Assembly (NCBI GenBank): GCA_035439445.1
Contig: DAORKG010000019.1
Location: 1 to 64,000, forward strand
Reading direction: 5' to 3'
Origin: UBA4416 sp035439445
Lineage (GTDB): Bacteria > Bacteroidota > Bacteroidia > B-17B0 > Aurantibacillaceae
Length of the DNA: 64,000 nt
In this document: positions 25,227-33,622 of the stretch, one piece after another
Numbering within the stretch: position 1 is the stretch's first letter
Layout: each line of letters opens with the position of its first letter
Translations under genes and position numbers: made by a program
Notes under the pieces: generated by a model
The model's database searches: none
What the model was told of the DNA's origin: nothing
The model's input: only the letters and a program-made list of their open reading frames with translations

Positions 25227-26258
25227 TTAAAATTTATCGAAGAAATGCTCTTCAACGTCAAAGGTAGACTTTATTCCGACTTGTTTATAATCAGTTTCCA
25301 ACCATTTAGATGCAGTTTGACGTCCACGTTCTTTTAAAGTAAGTAAAAACTCCCAAGATGTATTCATTTTACTACTGTAGCTTAACTGACTTAATGCATC
25401 ATATCCTGAAATGGTATGCACAAAAATTTCGCGATTAGCTTTATCATCAGTTTTTAAAATACCGTTTCTTAATAATTCATTTCTATAATGAATTAGTTTC
25501 ATTTCATTAATCAAACTACTATTAAACGAAATTTCATTGACTCTGTCAGCAATATCTCTGGCAGAAGTAGGAACAGAACCTATATTGATAGAATTAATTT
25601 TTATTAAAACAATATCATGCAAGTTGGTATTAGTAATCAAGGGAAATATTGGTGGATTTCCCATATAACCACCGTCCCAATAATACTCGCCATCAATCTG
25701 AACCGCCTGAAATAATTGAGGCAAACAAGCAGAGGCTAAAACAGAATCCACCGTAATATCCTTGTTACTGAATATTTTTGCCCTATTGGTTTTAACATTT
25801 GTAGCACATATAAACAATTTCTTTTTGCTATACATGTGCAACTCTTTAAAATCAATTAAATCAGTTAATATATCTCTTAATGGATTGTAATTTAAAGGAT
25901 TAAAATTATATGGAGACATATATTGGGTCATATTATTGAACCATATATACCCGGGTGAGTTATGAATATCTCCCCCACTAAATAATTTATCGTAAGTACT
26001 TGGCTGAAAAAAACTTCCGGCTTGCGCTACCCTTCTCCAAAGGGTTTCAAGCATTTCTTTAGCTTTTGCTGGACCTCCCACATGCAACCCATAAGCACAT
26101 ACAACTGCATTAACCGCTCCTGCACTTGTGCCGCACATAGCATCAGCTACAATATAATCAGCTTCCAACAATCTATCCAGAACTCCCCATGTAAAAGCGC
26201 CGTGAGCACCTCCACCCTGTAAGGCAATACCTACTTTTTTAATATCAGGACTTTCCAT
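25227..26258 (-). CDS. Patatin-like phospholipase
   Basis: 343-aa protein with the patatin catalytic dyad: oxyanion loop LQGGGAHGAF, nucleophile S45 in GTSAGAVNA, and Asp in DGGYMGNPP near residue 194. It hydrolyses acyl esters, most likely of membrane phospholipids or lipid-like substrates. There is no signal peptide, so it is probably cytoplasmic or peripheral. The C-terminus (ERGRQTASKWLETDY) resembles bacterial patatins of the RssA-adjacent, DUF3734-like group. It is first in an operon with the porin gene. Confidence 0.92.
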   Translation of the reverse strand: MESPDIKKVGIALQGGGAHGAFTWGVLDRLLEADYIVADAMCGTSAGAVNAVVCAYGLHVGGPAKAKEMLETLWRRVAQAGSFFQPSTYDKLFSGGDIHNSPGYIWFNNMTQYMSPYNFNPLNYNPLRDILTDLIDFKELHMYSKKKLFICATNVKTNRAKIFSNKDITVDSVLASACLPQLFQAVQIDGEYYWDGGYMGNPPIFPLITNTNLHDIVLIKINSINIGSVPTSARDIADRVNEISFNSSLINEMKLIHYRNELLRNGILKTDDKANREIFVHTISGYDALSQLSYSSKMNTSWEFLLTLKERGRQTASKWLETDYKQVGIKSTFDVEEHFFDKF

Positions 26259-26312
26259 CGAATTTACACTATTTGCAAAATGTTAAACCAATTTAGCATT
26301 TCAATAGACTAC

Positions 26313-26341
26313 CAAATATAGCTAAATAATTGAACTAACAA
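26313..26341 (-). promoter_or_regulatory. Promoter of the patatin-porin operon
   Basis: On the minus strand TATATTTG (complement of 26313-26320) is preceded by TTG (complement of 26339-26341) with an 18-base spacer. Transcription would start about 48 bases before the patatin ATG. Confidence 0.6.
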
Positions 26342-26398
26342 AATAATTTAAGACGAGTATTAACAATCGTTAGATTAATGCCCTTATATGAAGAATAC

Positions 26399-27073
26399 CT
26401 AACGGCTCATCACAATCTTCTTTTTTAAATAGCCTTTGCTGCTTTGCACAAACACAAAATAAACACCATTAGCAAGGCCGCTTACATCCGCTTTATAGCT
26501 ATGACTGTTAATGTAGTTGATATCTGCTATTACCCGGTTACCGCTTATATCATACAACACCGGCTTTTCTGTAAAGCTTTGCTGGGTACTTTGTATGTAT
26601 ATAAAATCACTGGCAGGGTTGGGGCTTAGCAACAGCGCATTTTCTGGCAAGCTCAGCTCATCGGCTTTGGTAACCGTGCTGTATAGTTTAAAGCCTTTAA
26701 AATCCCTGTACTGAAAATTATTGCCAAATACCTTTACTTTTAAATAAATACTGTCATTGGCGTACAGCTTGCCTACGGCTGCAGCCGTAGATGTACCACA
26801 AGCAGTACAACCAGTCATGGAACTATCGGCATTGACTAATATATCCCATGGCTGAGAAGACACCCAATTATTAACAAAACAAGAATCTACCTCACCAACA
26901 GCAATTGAATAACCATTACTCGGTAAAAGATCCAAAACACTGGGGCAATTATACACACCATTTGCATCATCAATGGTTACGTTATATCTTCCGGTTACGT
27001 AGTTAATATAGCTTTGCGCCTGGCAAGTATAACTGACAGTGATAAAAGATAATATTTCTAATACTCTTTTCAT
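26399..27073 (-). CDS. Secreted T9SS protein, tandem copy A
   Basis: 224-aa protein with a signal peptide (MKRVLEILSFITVSYTCQAQ), a small cysteine-containing domain of unknown function (NCPSVLDLLPS, DSCFVNNW, GCTACGTS) and a type A T9SS sorting domain from about residue 145 (LLLSPNPASDFIYIQSTQQ ... GVYFVFVQSSKGYLKKKIV). It is the last of three tandem paralogues. Its ATG overlaps the stop of copy B (ATGA). The C-terminal part is almost identical in DNA to copy B (offset 671 bases), while the central domain differs. The Cys pairs suggest disulfide stabilisation outside the cell. Binding function unknown. Confidence 0.85.
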   Translation of the reverse strand: MKRVLEILSFITVSYTCQAQSYINYVTGRYNVTIDDANGVYNCPSVLDLLPSNGYSIAVGEVDSCFVNNWVSSQPWDILVNADSSMTGCTACGTSTAAAVGKLYANDSIYLKVKVFGNNFQYRDFKGFKLYSTVTKADELSLPENALLLSPNPASDFIYIQSTQQSFTEKPVLYDISGNRVIADINYINSHSYKADVSGLANGVYFVFVQSSKGYLKKKIVMSR

Positions 27074-27737
27074 CTGCTAACCACAATCTTCTTTTTTAAA
27101 TAGCCTTTGCTGCTTTGCACAAACACAAAATAAACACCATTAGCAAGGCCGCTTACATCCGCTTTATAGCTATGACTGTTAATGTAGTTGATATCTGCTA
27201 TTACCCGGTTACCGCTTATATCATACAACACCGGCTTTTCTGTAAAGCTTTGCTGGGTACTTTGTATGTATATAAAATCACTGGCAGGGTTGGGGCTTAG
27301 CAACAGCGCATTTTCTGGCAAGCTCAGCTCATCGGCTTTGGTAACCGTGCTGTATAGTTTAAAGCCTTTAAAATCCCTGTACTGAAAATTATTGCCAAAT
27401 ACCTTTACTTTTAAATAAATACTATCATTGGCGTAAAGCTTACCTACCGCTGCAATTGTAGCGGTACCGCAAGCGGTACAGCCAATCATGGAGCTATCTG
27501 CATTGACTAAAATATGCCAGGGATCCGTTAATTCCCAGTTATTCACGAAACAAGAGTCTCCGTAACGAACACAGCCCGGGTATGGTATATCTGGCATCAA
27601 ATCCAAAATACTCGGGCAATTATTTACGCCATTATTCCAACTGGCAATTACGTTATATCTTCCGGTTACGTAATTAATATAGCTTTGCGCCTGGCAAGTA
27701 TAACTGACAGTGATAAAAGATAATATTGCTAATACTC
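27070..27737 (-). CDS. Secreted T9SS protein, tandem copy B (start lost in gap)
   Basis: The protein reads VLAILSFITVSYTCQAQ from the edge of the N gap, so only the first two or three codons (copy A has MKR) are missing. The central domain (WNNGVNNCPSILDLMPD, YGDSCFVNNWELTDPW) is closer to copy C than to copy A, while the C-terminal T9SS domain is essentially that of copy A. Its stop TGA overlaps the ATG of copy A. Frames drawn through the Ns to join it to copy C are artefacts. Function unknown; secretion by T9SS is clear. Confidence 0.8.
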
Positions 27738-27837
27738 NNNNNNNNNNNNNNNNNNNNNNNNNNNNNNNNNNNNNNNNNNNNNNNNNNNNNNNNNNNNNNN
27801 NNNNNNNNNNNNNNNNNNNNNNNNNNNNNNNNNNNNN
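27738..27837. other. Assembly gap of 100 N
   Basis: A run of exactly 100 N, a conventional placeholder, inside the tandem paralogues. From copies A and B, the missing C-terminal end of copy C plus the start of copy B would need about 200 bases, or more if extra copies are collapsed. Confidence 0.99.
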
Positions 27838-28324
27838 TTTGTATGTATATAAAATCACTGGCAGGGTTGGGGCTTAGCAACAGCGCATTTTCGGGCAAGC
27901 TCAGCTCATTGGCTTTAGTAACCGTGCTGTATAGTTTAAAGCCTTTAAAATCCCTGTATTGAAAATTATTGCCAAATACTTTTACTTTTAAATAAATACT
28001 ATCATTGGCGTACAGCTTGCCCACGGCTGCAGCCGTAGATGTACCACAAGCGGTACAACCAATCATGGAGCTATCGGCTTTTACTAAAATATCCCAGGGA
28101 TCCGTTAATTCCCAGTTATTCACGAAACAAGAGTCTCCGTAACGAATACAGCCCGGGTATGGTACATCTGGTATCAAATCCAAAATACTCGGGCAATTAT
28201 TTACCCCATTATTCCAGCTAGCTGTAACACTGTATCTTCCTATAACGTAATTGATATAGCTTTGCGCCTGGCAAAACTTCGTTACAAACAAACAGGCTAT
28301 TATTAAATATCTGATTTTAGTCAT
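27838..28324 (-). CDS. Secreted T9SS protein, tandem copy C (3' end lost in gap)
   Basis: The signal peptide differs from A and B (MTKIRYLIIACLFVTKFCQAQ). The mature part starts SYINYVIGRYSVTASWNNGV and runs to LLLSPNPASDFIYIQ, where the gap begins inside the T9SS sorting domain. The CxxC element GCTACGTS is kept. The ATG lies within the last codons of the GH16 gene (ATGACTAA, 8-base overlap), so the copies are translationally coupled to it. Function unknown. Confidence 0.8.
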
Positions 28325-29573
28325 TATATCTTTTATTAATTTTATAACTTTCCAGGAAACGATCAGGCGGCGGTTTAATCGTTTCCGAATGGATTTGGTG
28401 CTTCTGGTCAGCCCAGCAGTTTTCGGTCTTTATGGTCATTTCCATGTTTGCGCCGGCTTCAAAACCTTCGTTAAGCAGCACAAAATCAACCCCCGCAGCT
28501 GTGGCCGAGGCGTTGTTAAAAGTGGCAGTACCACCTGTGCCACCAATGGTGAGGCTTTTGTAAATTTTGCTTTTAAAGCTATTCTGGGTAGTATTCAGGT
28601 AAGCTTTTACCGTATCGCAGGCTTGCTTTACCTGGTAAACCTTTACATAGTCAATTTCGTAGGTTTGGGGGAAAGGAGTGAGCACCGAATCAATGTTATT
28701 GTCGCAGAAATTACCGCAGGCCACGGAATTTTCAATGATCATTGGCATAGGGATCAGGTACTGATTGGTATCGTTTGTTGATCTTCTCAAAAAAGTGCCA
28801 TCCAAATAAAAATCAATATACTGCGGTGTCCAGTTCATGGCGGCTGTGTGCCATTGACCCAAATCAATGATAGGTTCAGTACCCGGCGGCATTGGATCAT
28901 CAGAAGAGATATCTACTGGTGTATCCTTAACTGGATCTAGGTGTATATTGTTAGTAAATCGACCATTTCGTCCATTAATCTCATAGATGTCAATCTCGCT
29001 CCAGGGCATAGCGCTGCCATAATTATCGTACATCCAAAACGCAGGCGCTACGGCATTATTGTAGTTTGCTGTCCAGCCCGGCAGCCTGAATTTAATTTCG
29101 AAATAGCCGTATTTATAACTATCTCGGCTAAACAGCATGGCGTTGCTGTAATGATAGGGTATCCAGCGGTCTTCAAGGCAATTTCCTCCTCCGCCATTGG
29201 CCCAGGTGATACCAAGACTATCGCATGCTGCAGAAGGAAAGGGATGATAGACCCATTGTTTGGATAAGTGATTCTCTTTTTTTGCAATGAGCTTGCAGGT
29301 ACCGCCGCTTATGGTGCGGTTAGAGGTGTCGAGTACATTTTCATCCATACTTGCAAGGTCGAGCAAGGTACCGCACCAACCTGTAGTTGTATCGGCATTA
29401 CAGAAATTGCCCGGCGACCATGGATAATGAGAGTACCAGCGGCCCGAGTCTATAGGGCCATTAAATTCATCAATGAAAATAGCCTGATACAGGGAATCGC
29501 CAATGGGTGCTTGAGCATAACTATATGTAAAACATGTAAACATAATAGTAATTTGTAAAATAAATTTACGCAT
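28317..29573 (-). CDS. Secreted GH16-family glycoside hydrolase
   Basis: 418-aa protein with a signal peptide (MRKFILQITIMFTCFTYSYAQ) and a GH16 domain. Visible are FIDEFNGPIDSGRW at the start, YGYFEIKFRLPG, the catalytic core EIDIYEINGR near residue 193 (E-I-D-I-x-E, with nucleophile and acid/base Glu), and WHTAAMNWTPQYIDFYLDG. It is a retaining endo-hydrolase of beta-glucans or galactans; substrate not decidable. The C-terminal part (LNEGFEAGANMEMTI) resembles the Bacteroidota 'coat-hanger' stack repeat. No T9SS domain is visible at its end. Its DNA is much richer in GC than the surroundings. Confidence 0.88.
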   Translation of the reverse strand: MRKFILQITIMFTCFTYSYAQAPIGDSLYQAIFIDEFNGPIDSGRWYSHYPWSPGNFCNADTTTGWCGTLLDLASMDENVLDTSNRTISGGTCKLIAKKENHLSKQWVYHPFPSAACDSLGITWANGGGGNCLEDRWIPYHYSNAMLFSRDSYKYGYFEIKFRLPGWTANYNNAVAPAFWMYDNYGSAMPWSEIDIYEINGRNGRFTNNIHLDPVKDTPVDISSDDPMPPGTEPIIDLGQWHTAAMNWTPQYIDFYLDGTFLRRSTNDTNQYLIPMPMIIENSVACGNFCDNNIDSVLTPFPQTYEIDYVKVYQVKQACDTVKAYLNTTQNSFKSKIYKSLTIGGTGGTATFNNASATAAGVDFVLLNEGFEAGANMEMTIKTENCWADQKHQIHSETIKPPPDRFLESYKINKRYND

Positions 29574-29591
29574 AATTTTTGGAGTAAAAAA

Positions 29592-30461
29592 TTATTGAGT
29601 TAAAATCATTTTCTTTGTATCTACCTCCATATTATTTACAATAAGACTGTAGTAATACATACCCGGCAGTAAATCGGCGCTGTTGATGGTTACACTACCA
29701 TGGCCCGGTGTTTTAACCAGAATTGTTTTAAGCAGTTTACCATTCATATCAAATACTAAAATGCTGGCTGTTCCTGTTTCTACAATATTATATTCGATGA
29801 TTGTTTCTTTATTAAACGGGTTTGGTTTGTTGCAATGATGAACGTTGCGCATTTGTTTGTTTAACCAGGTTTTCTTCTGAATTTAACATACGATTAACCT
29901 TATTATTAGCCGTGCAGCATTGGTTAAGTTGCTCTTCTAACTCAGATATTTTATTGGTTTGCTCTTTAAAGCCTTCAATTAAAAGGCCAACCAGCATTTC
30001 GTAACACACGGCTTTTGTCCCGTCGTTCAAACTTTTAACAGCTTGTGGTGAAACTGCCTCCACGTCCTGTGCAATTACACCCATGTATGCAGAAGCGCTG
30101 TCAATCGTTTTATATCATCTTTAGTGTTCCGATCAGATCCCAGGTAATTTCCCTGAGAGTAAATCCACCCTGCACCTGCCACATAAAAAGGAGTTGGAGA
30201 ACCTGAAAGATTAACGCGTATGGCAGCAGAATTACTTTTATTGGTTTCCACTTCTATTACCGGTGCGCCCCAATCACTGGTGTAAGCTGTTTTAAAATAA
30301 GTTGCCGTAGCATCAGCATTAACAATTGTTGCCCTACCGGCATCCAACGACGTTGTGCCAATCATTAAATTTCCGGCAGATGTAAACCTGGCTCTCTCGG
30401 AACCATTTGTTTCAAAACCGATGATGTCAAATGAAAGATTTGTTTGTATATAAAACTTAAT
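29592..30461 (-). pseudogene. Broken S74-chaperone (tailspike-type) protein with T9SS domain
   Basis: Three fragments in different frames reassemble one protein end. (i) 30461 to about 30105 reads IGFETNGSERARFTSAGNLM, then YLGSDRNTKDDIK. (ii) About 30105 to 29812 reads SASAYMGVIAQDVEAVSPQA and a coiled coil SELEEQLNQC. (iii) 29852 to 29592 is a T9SS type A domain NKPNPFNKETIIEYNIV. SDRNTKDDIK...GVIAQDVE is the signature of the peptidase S74 intramolecular chaperone. One missing A near 30104 would join i and ii; another indel near 29835 joins ii and iii. The N-terminus is absent: the frame is open right up to the DPP-IV stop codon. Confidence 0.8.
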
Positions 30462-32642
30462 CTATAGATTCTCCTTCACAAAAGCTAGCATTTTATTATA
30501 CAAATGCGTTCTTGTATAACCGCCATAAATACCATGATTCTTATTAGGATAAACCATAAAATCAAAGGGCTTGTTATTTTTAATTAAAGCATTTGCCAAT
30601 TCCATAGAATTTTGAAAATGTACATTATCATCACCACTACCATGCACTAATAAAAACTTGCCTTTCATTTGTTTAGTAAAATTGACAGGAGAGTTATCTT
30701 CATAACCACTCTTGTTATCTTGTGGTTTACGTAAAAAACGCTCAGTATAAATATTATCGTAAAATTTCCAATTAGTAACCGGAGCAACAGCAATAGTGGA
30801 TTTAAAATAATCAGCTCCTTTTGTAATTAATAATGAAGCCATATAACCTCCATAACTCCAACCTTGGAAACCAATACGAGTTTTATCTACATAAGGGAGA
30901 TTTCCTAAATACTTAGCCGCATCTATTTGATCTAAAGTTTCTAATTTTCCTAATTGTAAATAAGTGCAGTGTTTAAACTCACGTCCACGACCTAAAGTTC
31001 CTCTTCCATCCACACAAACAACCATATATCCTTCCTGATTTAATAAAGAATGCCACCAAAAATCAAATGTTTCCCAGGCATTATTACATTCGTTTGAGCC
31101 CGGACCATTATACGCAAACATATAAACCGGATATTTTTTATTTGGGTCAAAATTTTGAGGTTTCATCATCCAGCCATTCAACTCCACGCCATCTGTATTT
31201 TTAAATGTAAAAAACTCCTTGGTAGATAGTTTATACTCTTTCATTTTTGCTTTTAAAGCAGCATTGTCTTCTAAAACTTTAATTAATTTACCGTCTGCAC
31301 TATGTAATTCATAAACAGGAGGCGTATTAGCATTTGAATAAGAACTCACATAGTACTTTAAACCTCTGCTAAATTCTGCATTAGTTGTTCCATCTGCAGT
31401 TGATAAACGCTTTTTGTTTGTACCATCTAGCTTAACACTATACACATCTCTATTAATTTGTCCTTGTTCTGTTGAAATATAATAAAGCGTATTTAATTTT
31501 TCATCGTATCCATTAAATGAAATCACATCCCATTTACCTTTAGTAATTTGATTTATTAGTTTTCCATTATTGTCGTAGTAATATAAATGATTATAATTAT
31601 CTGCTTCGCTACTCCATATAAAACCTTTATTATTAGGTAAAAAGGTTAAATCATCCGTAATATCAATATACGTTTTAGCTTCTTCCGTTAAAATTGTTTT
31701 TGTTGAGCCATCGTTTGCATTGGCATACATTAATTCTAATTTATTTTGTAAACGATTCATGCGTTGCAAAGACAGGGTATTTTTATCGGTTGTCCATTGA
31801 ATACGAGGAATATAAATATCAGTTTCCTTACCAATGTCAACACCAATAGTTTTAGCGCTTGCTAAATCATAAATATGAACTGATAATACAGAATTATCTT
31901 CGCCTGCCTTAGGATATTTAAAAGTTACTTTATCCGGATATAAATTGTTGTTATATGTATCAAACGTATACTCTTTCACCTTACTTTCATCAAAACGAAC
32001 AAAAGCTAATTTACTACCATCTGCATTCCATTCGAAATAATTAGCCTTACTAAACTCTTCTTCGTAAACCCAGTCAGCCCAACCATTTTTAATTTCGTTG
32101 TTTTTACCATCAGTTGTCACTTGAGTTTCTTTTCCATTCTCCAAATCTTTAATAAATAGATTGTTTTGACGAACAAAAGCTACTTTATTGCCAACTGGTG
32201 AAAAAGTTGCAAACATTTGTTTTCCATTTGCAGATAATTCTGTTGTTTTTCCTGTTTTTAAATCATATACATAATTATTTTCTACAGAAGAACGGCGATA
32301 GATGCCCTCTGCGTCTGTAGCAAAAAATAATTTTGTTTCATCAGGACTAAAAGAATAACCACTAATATCAATAGTTTTATCGCCTACTTTAACATCAGCA
32401 CCTTTAATTAGTACGGAAACTTTTTTACCTGTTTTAAGTTCGTATTTTACGATATTGTCATAATCTCCATCTTTTTCCAAATCAGTATAATGTAAACCAT
32501 CTTTCATGGCATTAAAACCACCTGCAGAGGCAGGCATAAAAGCATATTTACTCCAAATATCATCTACAGTAATGTTTTTTTGAGCAAACCCGTTAATAGC
32601 AACTAAACAAAATGTTGCTATAGAAATAAAAAAAGACTTCAT
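30462..32642 (-). CDS. Dipeptidyl peptidase IV-type S9 peptidase
   Basis: 726-aa exported enzyme with signal peptide (MKSFFISIATFCLVAINGFAQ). Residues about 40-460 form the beta-propeller (YSFSPDETKLFFATDAEG, EEEFSKANYFEWNADGSKLAFVRFDES). The last 250 residues are the alpha/beta hydrolase with catalytic Ser in GFQGWSYGGYMASLL near residue 596, Asp in LVHGSGDDNVHF and His in PNKNHGIYG. The double Glu of the propeller (YEEEF) binds the substrate N-terminus. It removes X-Pro dipeptides from peptides. It is probably periplasmic and works with the DPP7/11 enzyme at 40826-42976. Confidence 0.95.
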   Translation of the reverse strand: MKSFFISIATFCLVAINGFAQKNITVDDIWSKYAFMPASAGGFNAMKDGLHYTDLEKDGDYDNIVKYELKTGKKVSVLIKGADVKVGDKTIDISGYSFSPDETKLFFATDAEGIYRRSSVENNYVYDLKTGKTTELSANGKQMFATFSPVGNKVAFVRQNNLFIKDLENGKETQVTTDGKNNEIKNGWADWVYEEEFSKANYFEWNADGSKLAFVRFDESKVKEYTFDTYNNNLYPDKVTFKYPKAGEDNSVLSVHIYDLASAKTIGVDIGKETDIYIPRIQWTTDKNTLSLQRMNRLQNKLELMYANANDGSTKTILTEEAKTYIDITDDLTFLPNNKGFIWSSEADNYNHLYYYDNNGKLINQITKGKWDVISFNGYDEKLNTLYYISTEQGQINRDVYSVKLDGTNKKRLSTADGTTNAEFSRGLKYYVSSYSNANTPPVYELHSADGKLIKVLEDNAALKAKMKEYKLSTKEFFTFKNTDGVELNGWMMKPQNFDPNKKYPVYMFAYNGPGSNECNNAWETFDFWWHSLLNQEGYMVVCVDGRGTLGRGREFKHCTYLQLGKLETLDQIDAAKYLGNLPYVDKTRIGFQGWSYGGYMASLLITKGADYFKSTIAVAPVTNWKFYDNIYTERFLRKPQDNKSGYEDNSPVNFTKQMKGKFLLVHGSGDDNVHFQNSMELANALIKNNKPFDFMVYPNKNHGIYGGYTRTHLYNKMLAFVKENL

Positions 32643-32786
32643 AAGTGGTTAAATTAAATAAAGCATGAAGATAAACACTTACTCCCTATTAACAAACACT
32701 ATTTTACTCAAACGGTTACATTGTTAAATAAATGACTAAAATGTTATTTGATTTTTTATTAGCTTAGCATAACCAATTCATATTAT

Positions 32787-33527
32787 ATGCAAACTTTCAG
32801 AACCATTATCATTGACGACGAAGAAAACAGCCGTAGCAATACCAAAAGCATGTTGGCTAGCTACTGCCCTGAAATAGAAGTAATAGCTGAAGCTTCGAGC
32901 GGCATGGAAGGTAAAAAATTAATTCAGGATTTAAAGCCCGAAGTAGTTTTTTGCGACATCAACATGCCGGGCATGAATGGATTGGAAATGATAGACGGAC
33001 TTGTTCATCGTGATTTTTGCTTAATATTTTTAACTGCTTATAGCGAACATGGTATTAATGCCGTAAAAGCAGGTGCTATTGACTACTTATTAAAACCTTT
33101 ATTATTAAGCGAATTACAAGGTGCTGTAAAAAAAGTGGTAAAACACTATGAACAAAAAGCAGGTGCTTCATCCGTAGGAAACGACAAAAACCTTGTTCTT
33201 ATCAATCACAGTAAAGGTTTTACACTAATTGATTATAAAGATATTGTTTGGCTTGAAGCCTCAGATAACTATACCAATATTTATTTAAACAATGCTAAGA
33301 AAATAGTCGCATCAAAAACTTTAAAAGAGTTTGAGGCTATTTTACCTACTAATGTATTCTTCCGTATTCATCGTTCTTCATTAATTAATATAGATTTCAT
33401 TAAAGAATACTCTAATGCTGAAGGCGGAACTATTATAATGGCAGATGGCACAAGTATTCAAGTATCAAAAGCCCGTTCTCAAGAATTTGCAGAATTCTTA
33501 AAAACAAGAGCGGTTACTCCAAAATAA
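32787..33527 (+). CDS. LytTR-family response regulator
   Basis: 246-aa regulator with receiver (IIIDDEENSR, phospho-acceptor Asp in VVFCDINMPGMNGLEM, Lys in DYLLKPLLLSEL) and a LytTR DNA-binding domain (IDYKDIVWLEASDNYTNIYLN ... FFRIHRSSLINIDFI ... GTSIQVSKARSQEF). It is followed after 95 bases by a large propeller-type LytS kinase, its evident partner. It starts at the ATG at 32787, divergent from the DPP-IV gene. A GC-rich hairpin at 33553-33573 separates it from the kinase gene. Confidence 0.93.
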   Translation: MQTFRTIIIDDEENSRSNTKSMLASYCPEIEVIAEASSGMEGKKLIQDLKPEVVFCDINMPGMNGLEMIDGLVHRDFCLIFLTAYSEHGINAVKAGAIDYLLKPLLLSELQGAVKKVVKHYEQKAGASSVGNDKNLVLINHSKGFTLIDYKDIVWLEASDNYTNIYLNNAKKIVASKTLKEFEAILPTNVFFRIHRSSLINIDFIKEYSNAEGGTIIMADGTSIQVSKARSQEFAEFLKTRAVTPK

Positions 33528-33552
33528 TAAAGCATTCTTTAAAACATTATAT

Positions 33553-33573
33553 ATCGCGAGCTTGTCTCGCGAT
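33553..33573. other. Perfect GC-rich stem-loop between regulator and kinase genes
   Basis: ATCGCGAG (33553-33560) and CTCGCGAT (33566-33573) around CTTGT. It is GC-rich in an AT-rich setting and lacks a clean T-run (TATTGTTT follows). It may be a weak terminator, an mRNA-processing structure or a copy of a dispersed repeat. Confidence 0.6.
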
Positions 33574-33622
33574 TATTGTTTATTCTAGTTTCTAAATAAT
33601 TCCGTATTTTTATGCTACATAT

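Larger units (their letters stand above)
26402..28324 (-). repeat. Tandem gene-sized direct repeat, 671-base period
   Basis: Bases about 26408-26752 and 27079-27423 look identical by eye, and 27838-28000 is nearly so. The upstream halves of each unit diverge between A and B but are similar between B and C. Confidence 0.85.

Noticed and set aside
27070..28324. Two long minus-strand frames continuing through the N run
   Set aside because: Translation through N is meaningless; the frames join copy B to copy C artificially.
28389..29558. Several plus-strand frames of about 60-130 aa opposite the GH16 gene
   Set aside because: They are antisense shadows allowed by the higher GC of this island; the GH16 frame has all family motifs.
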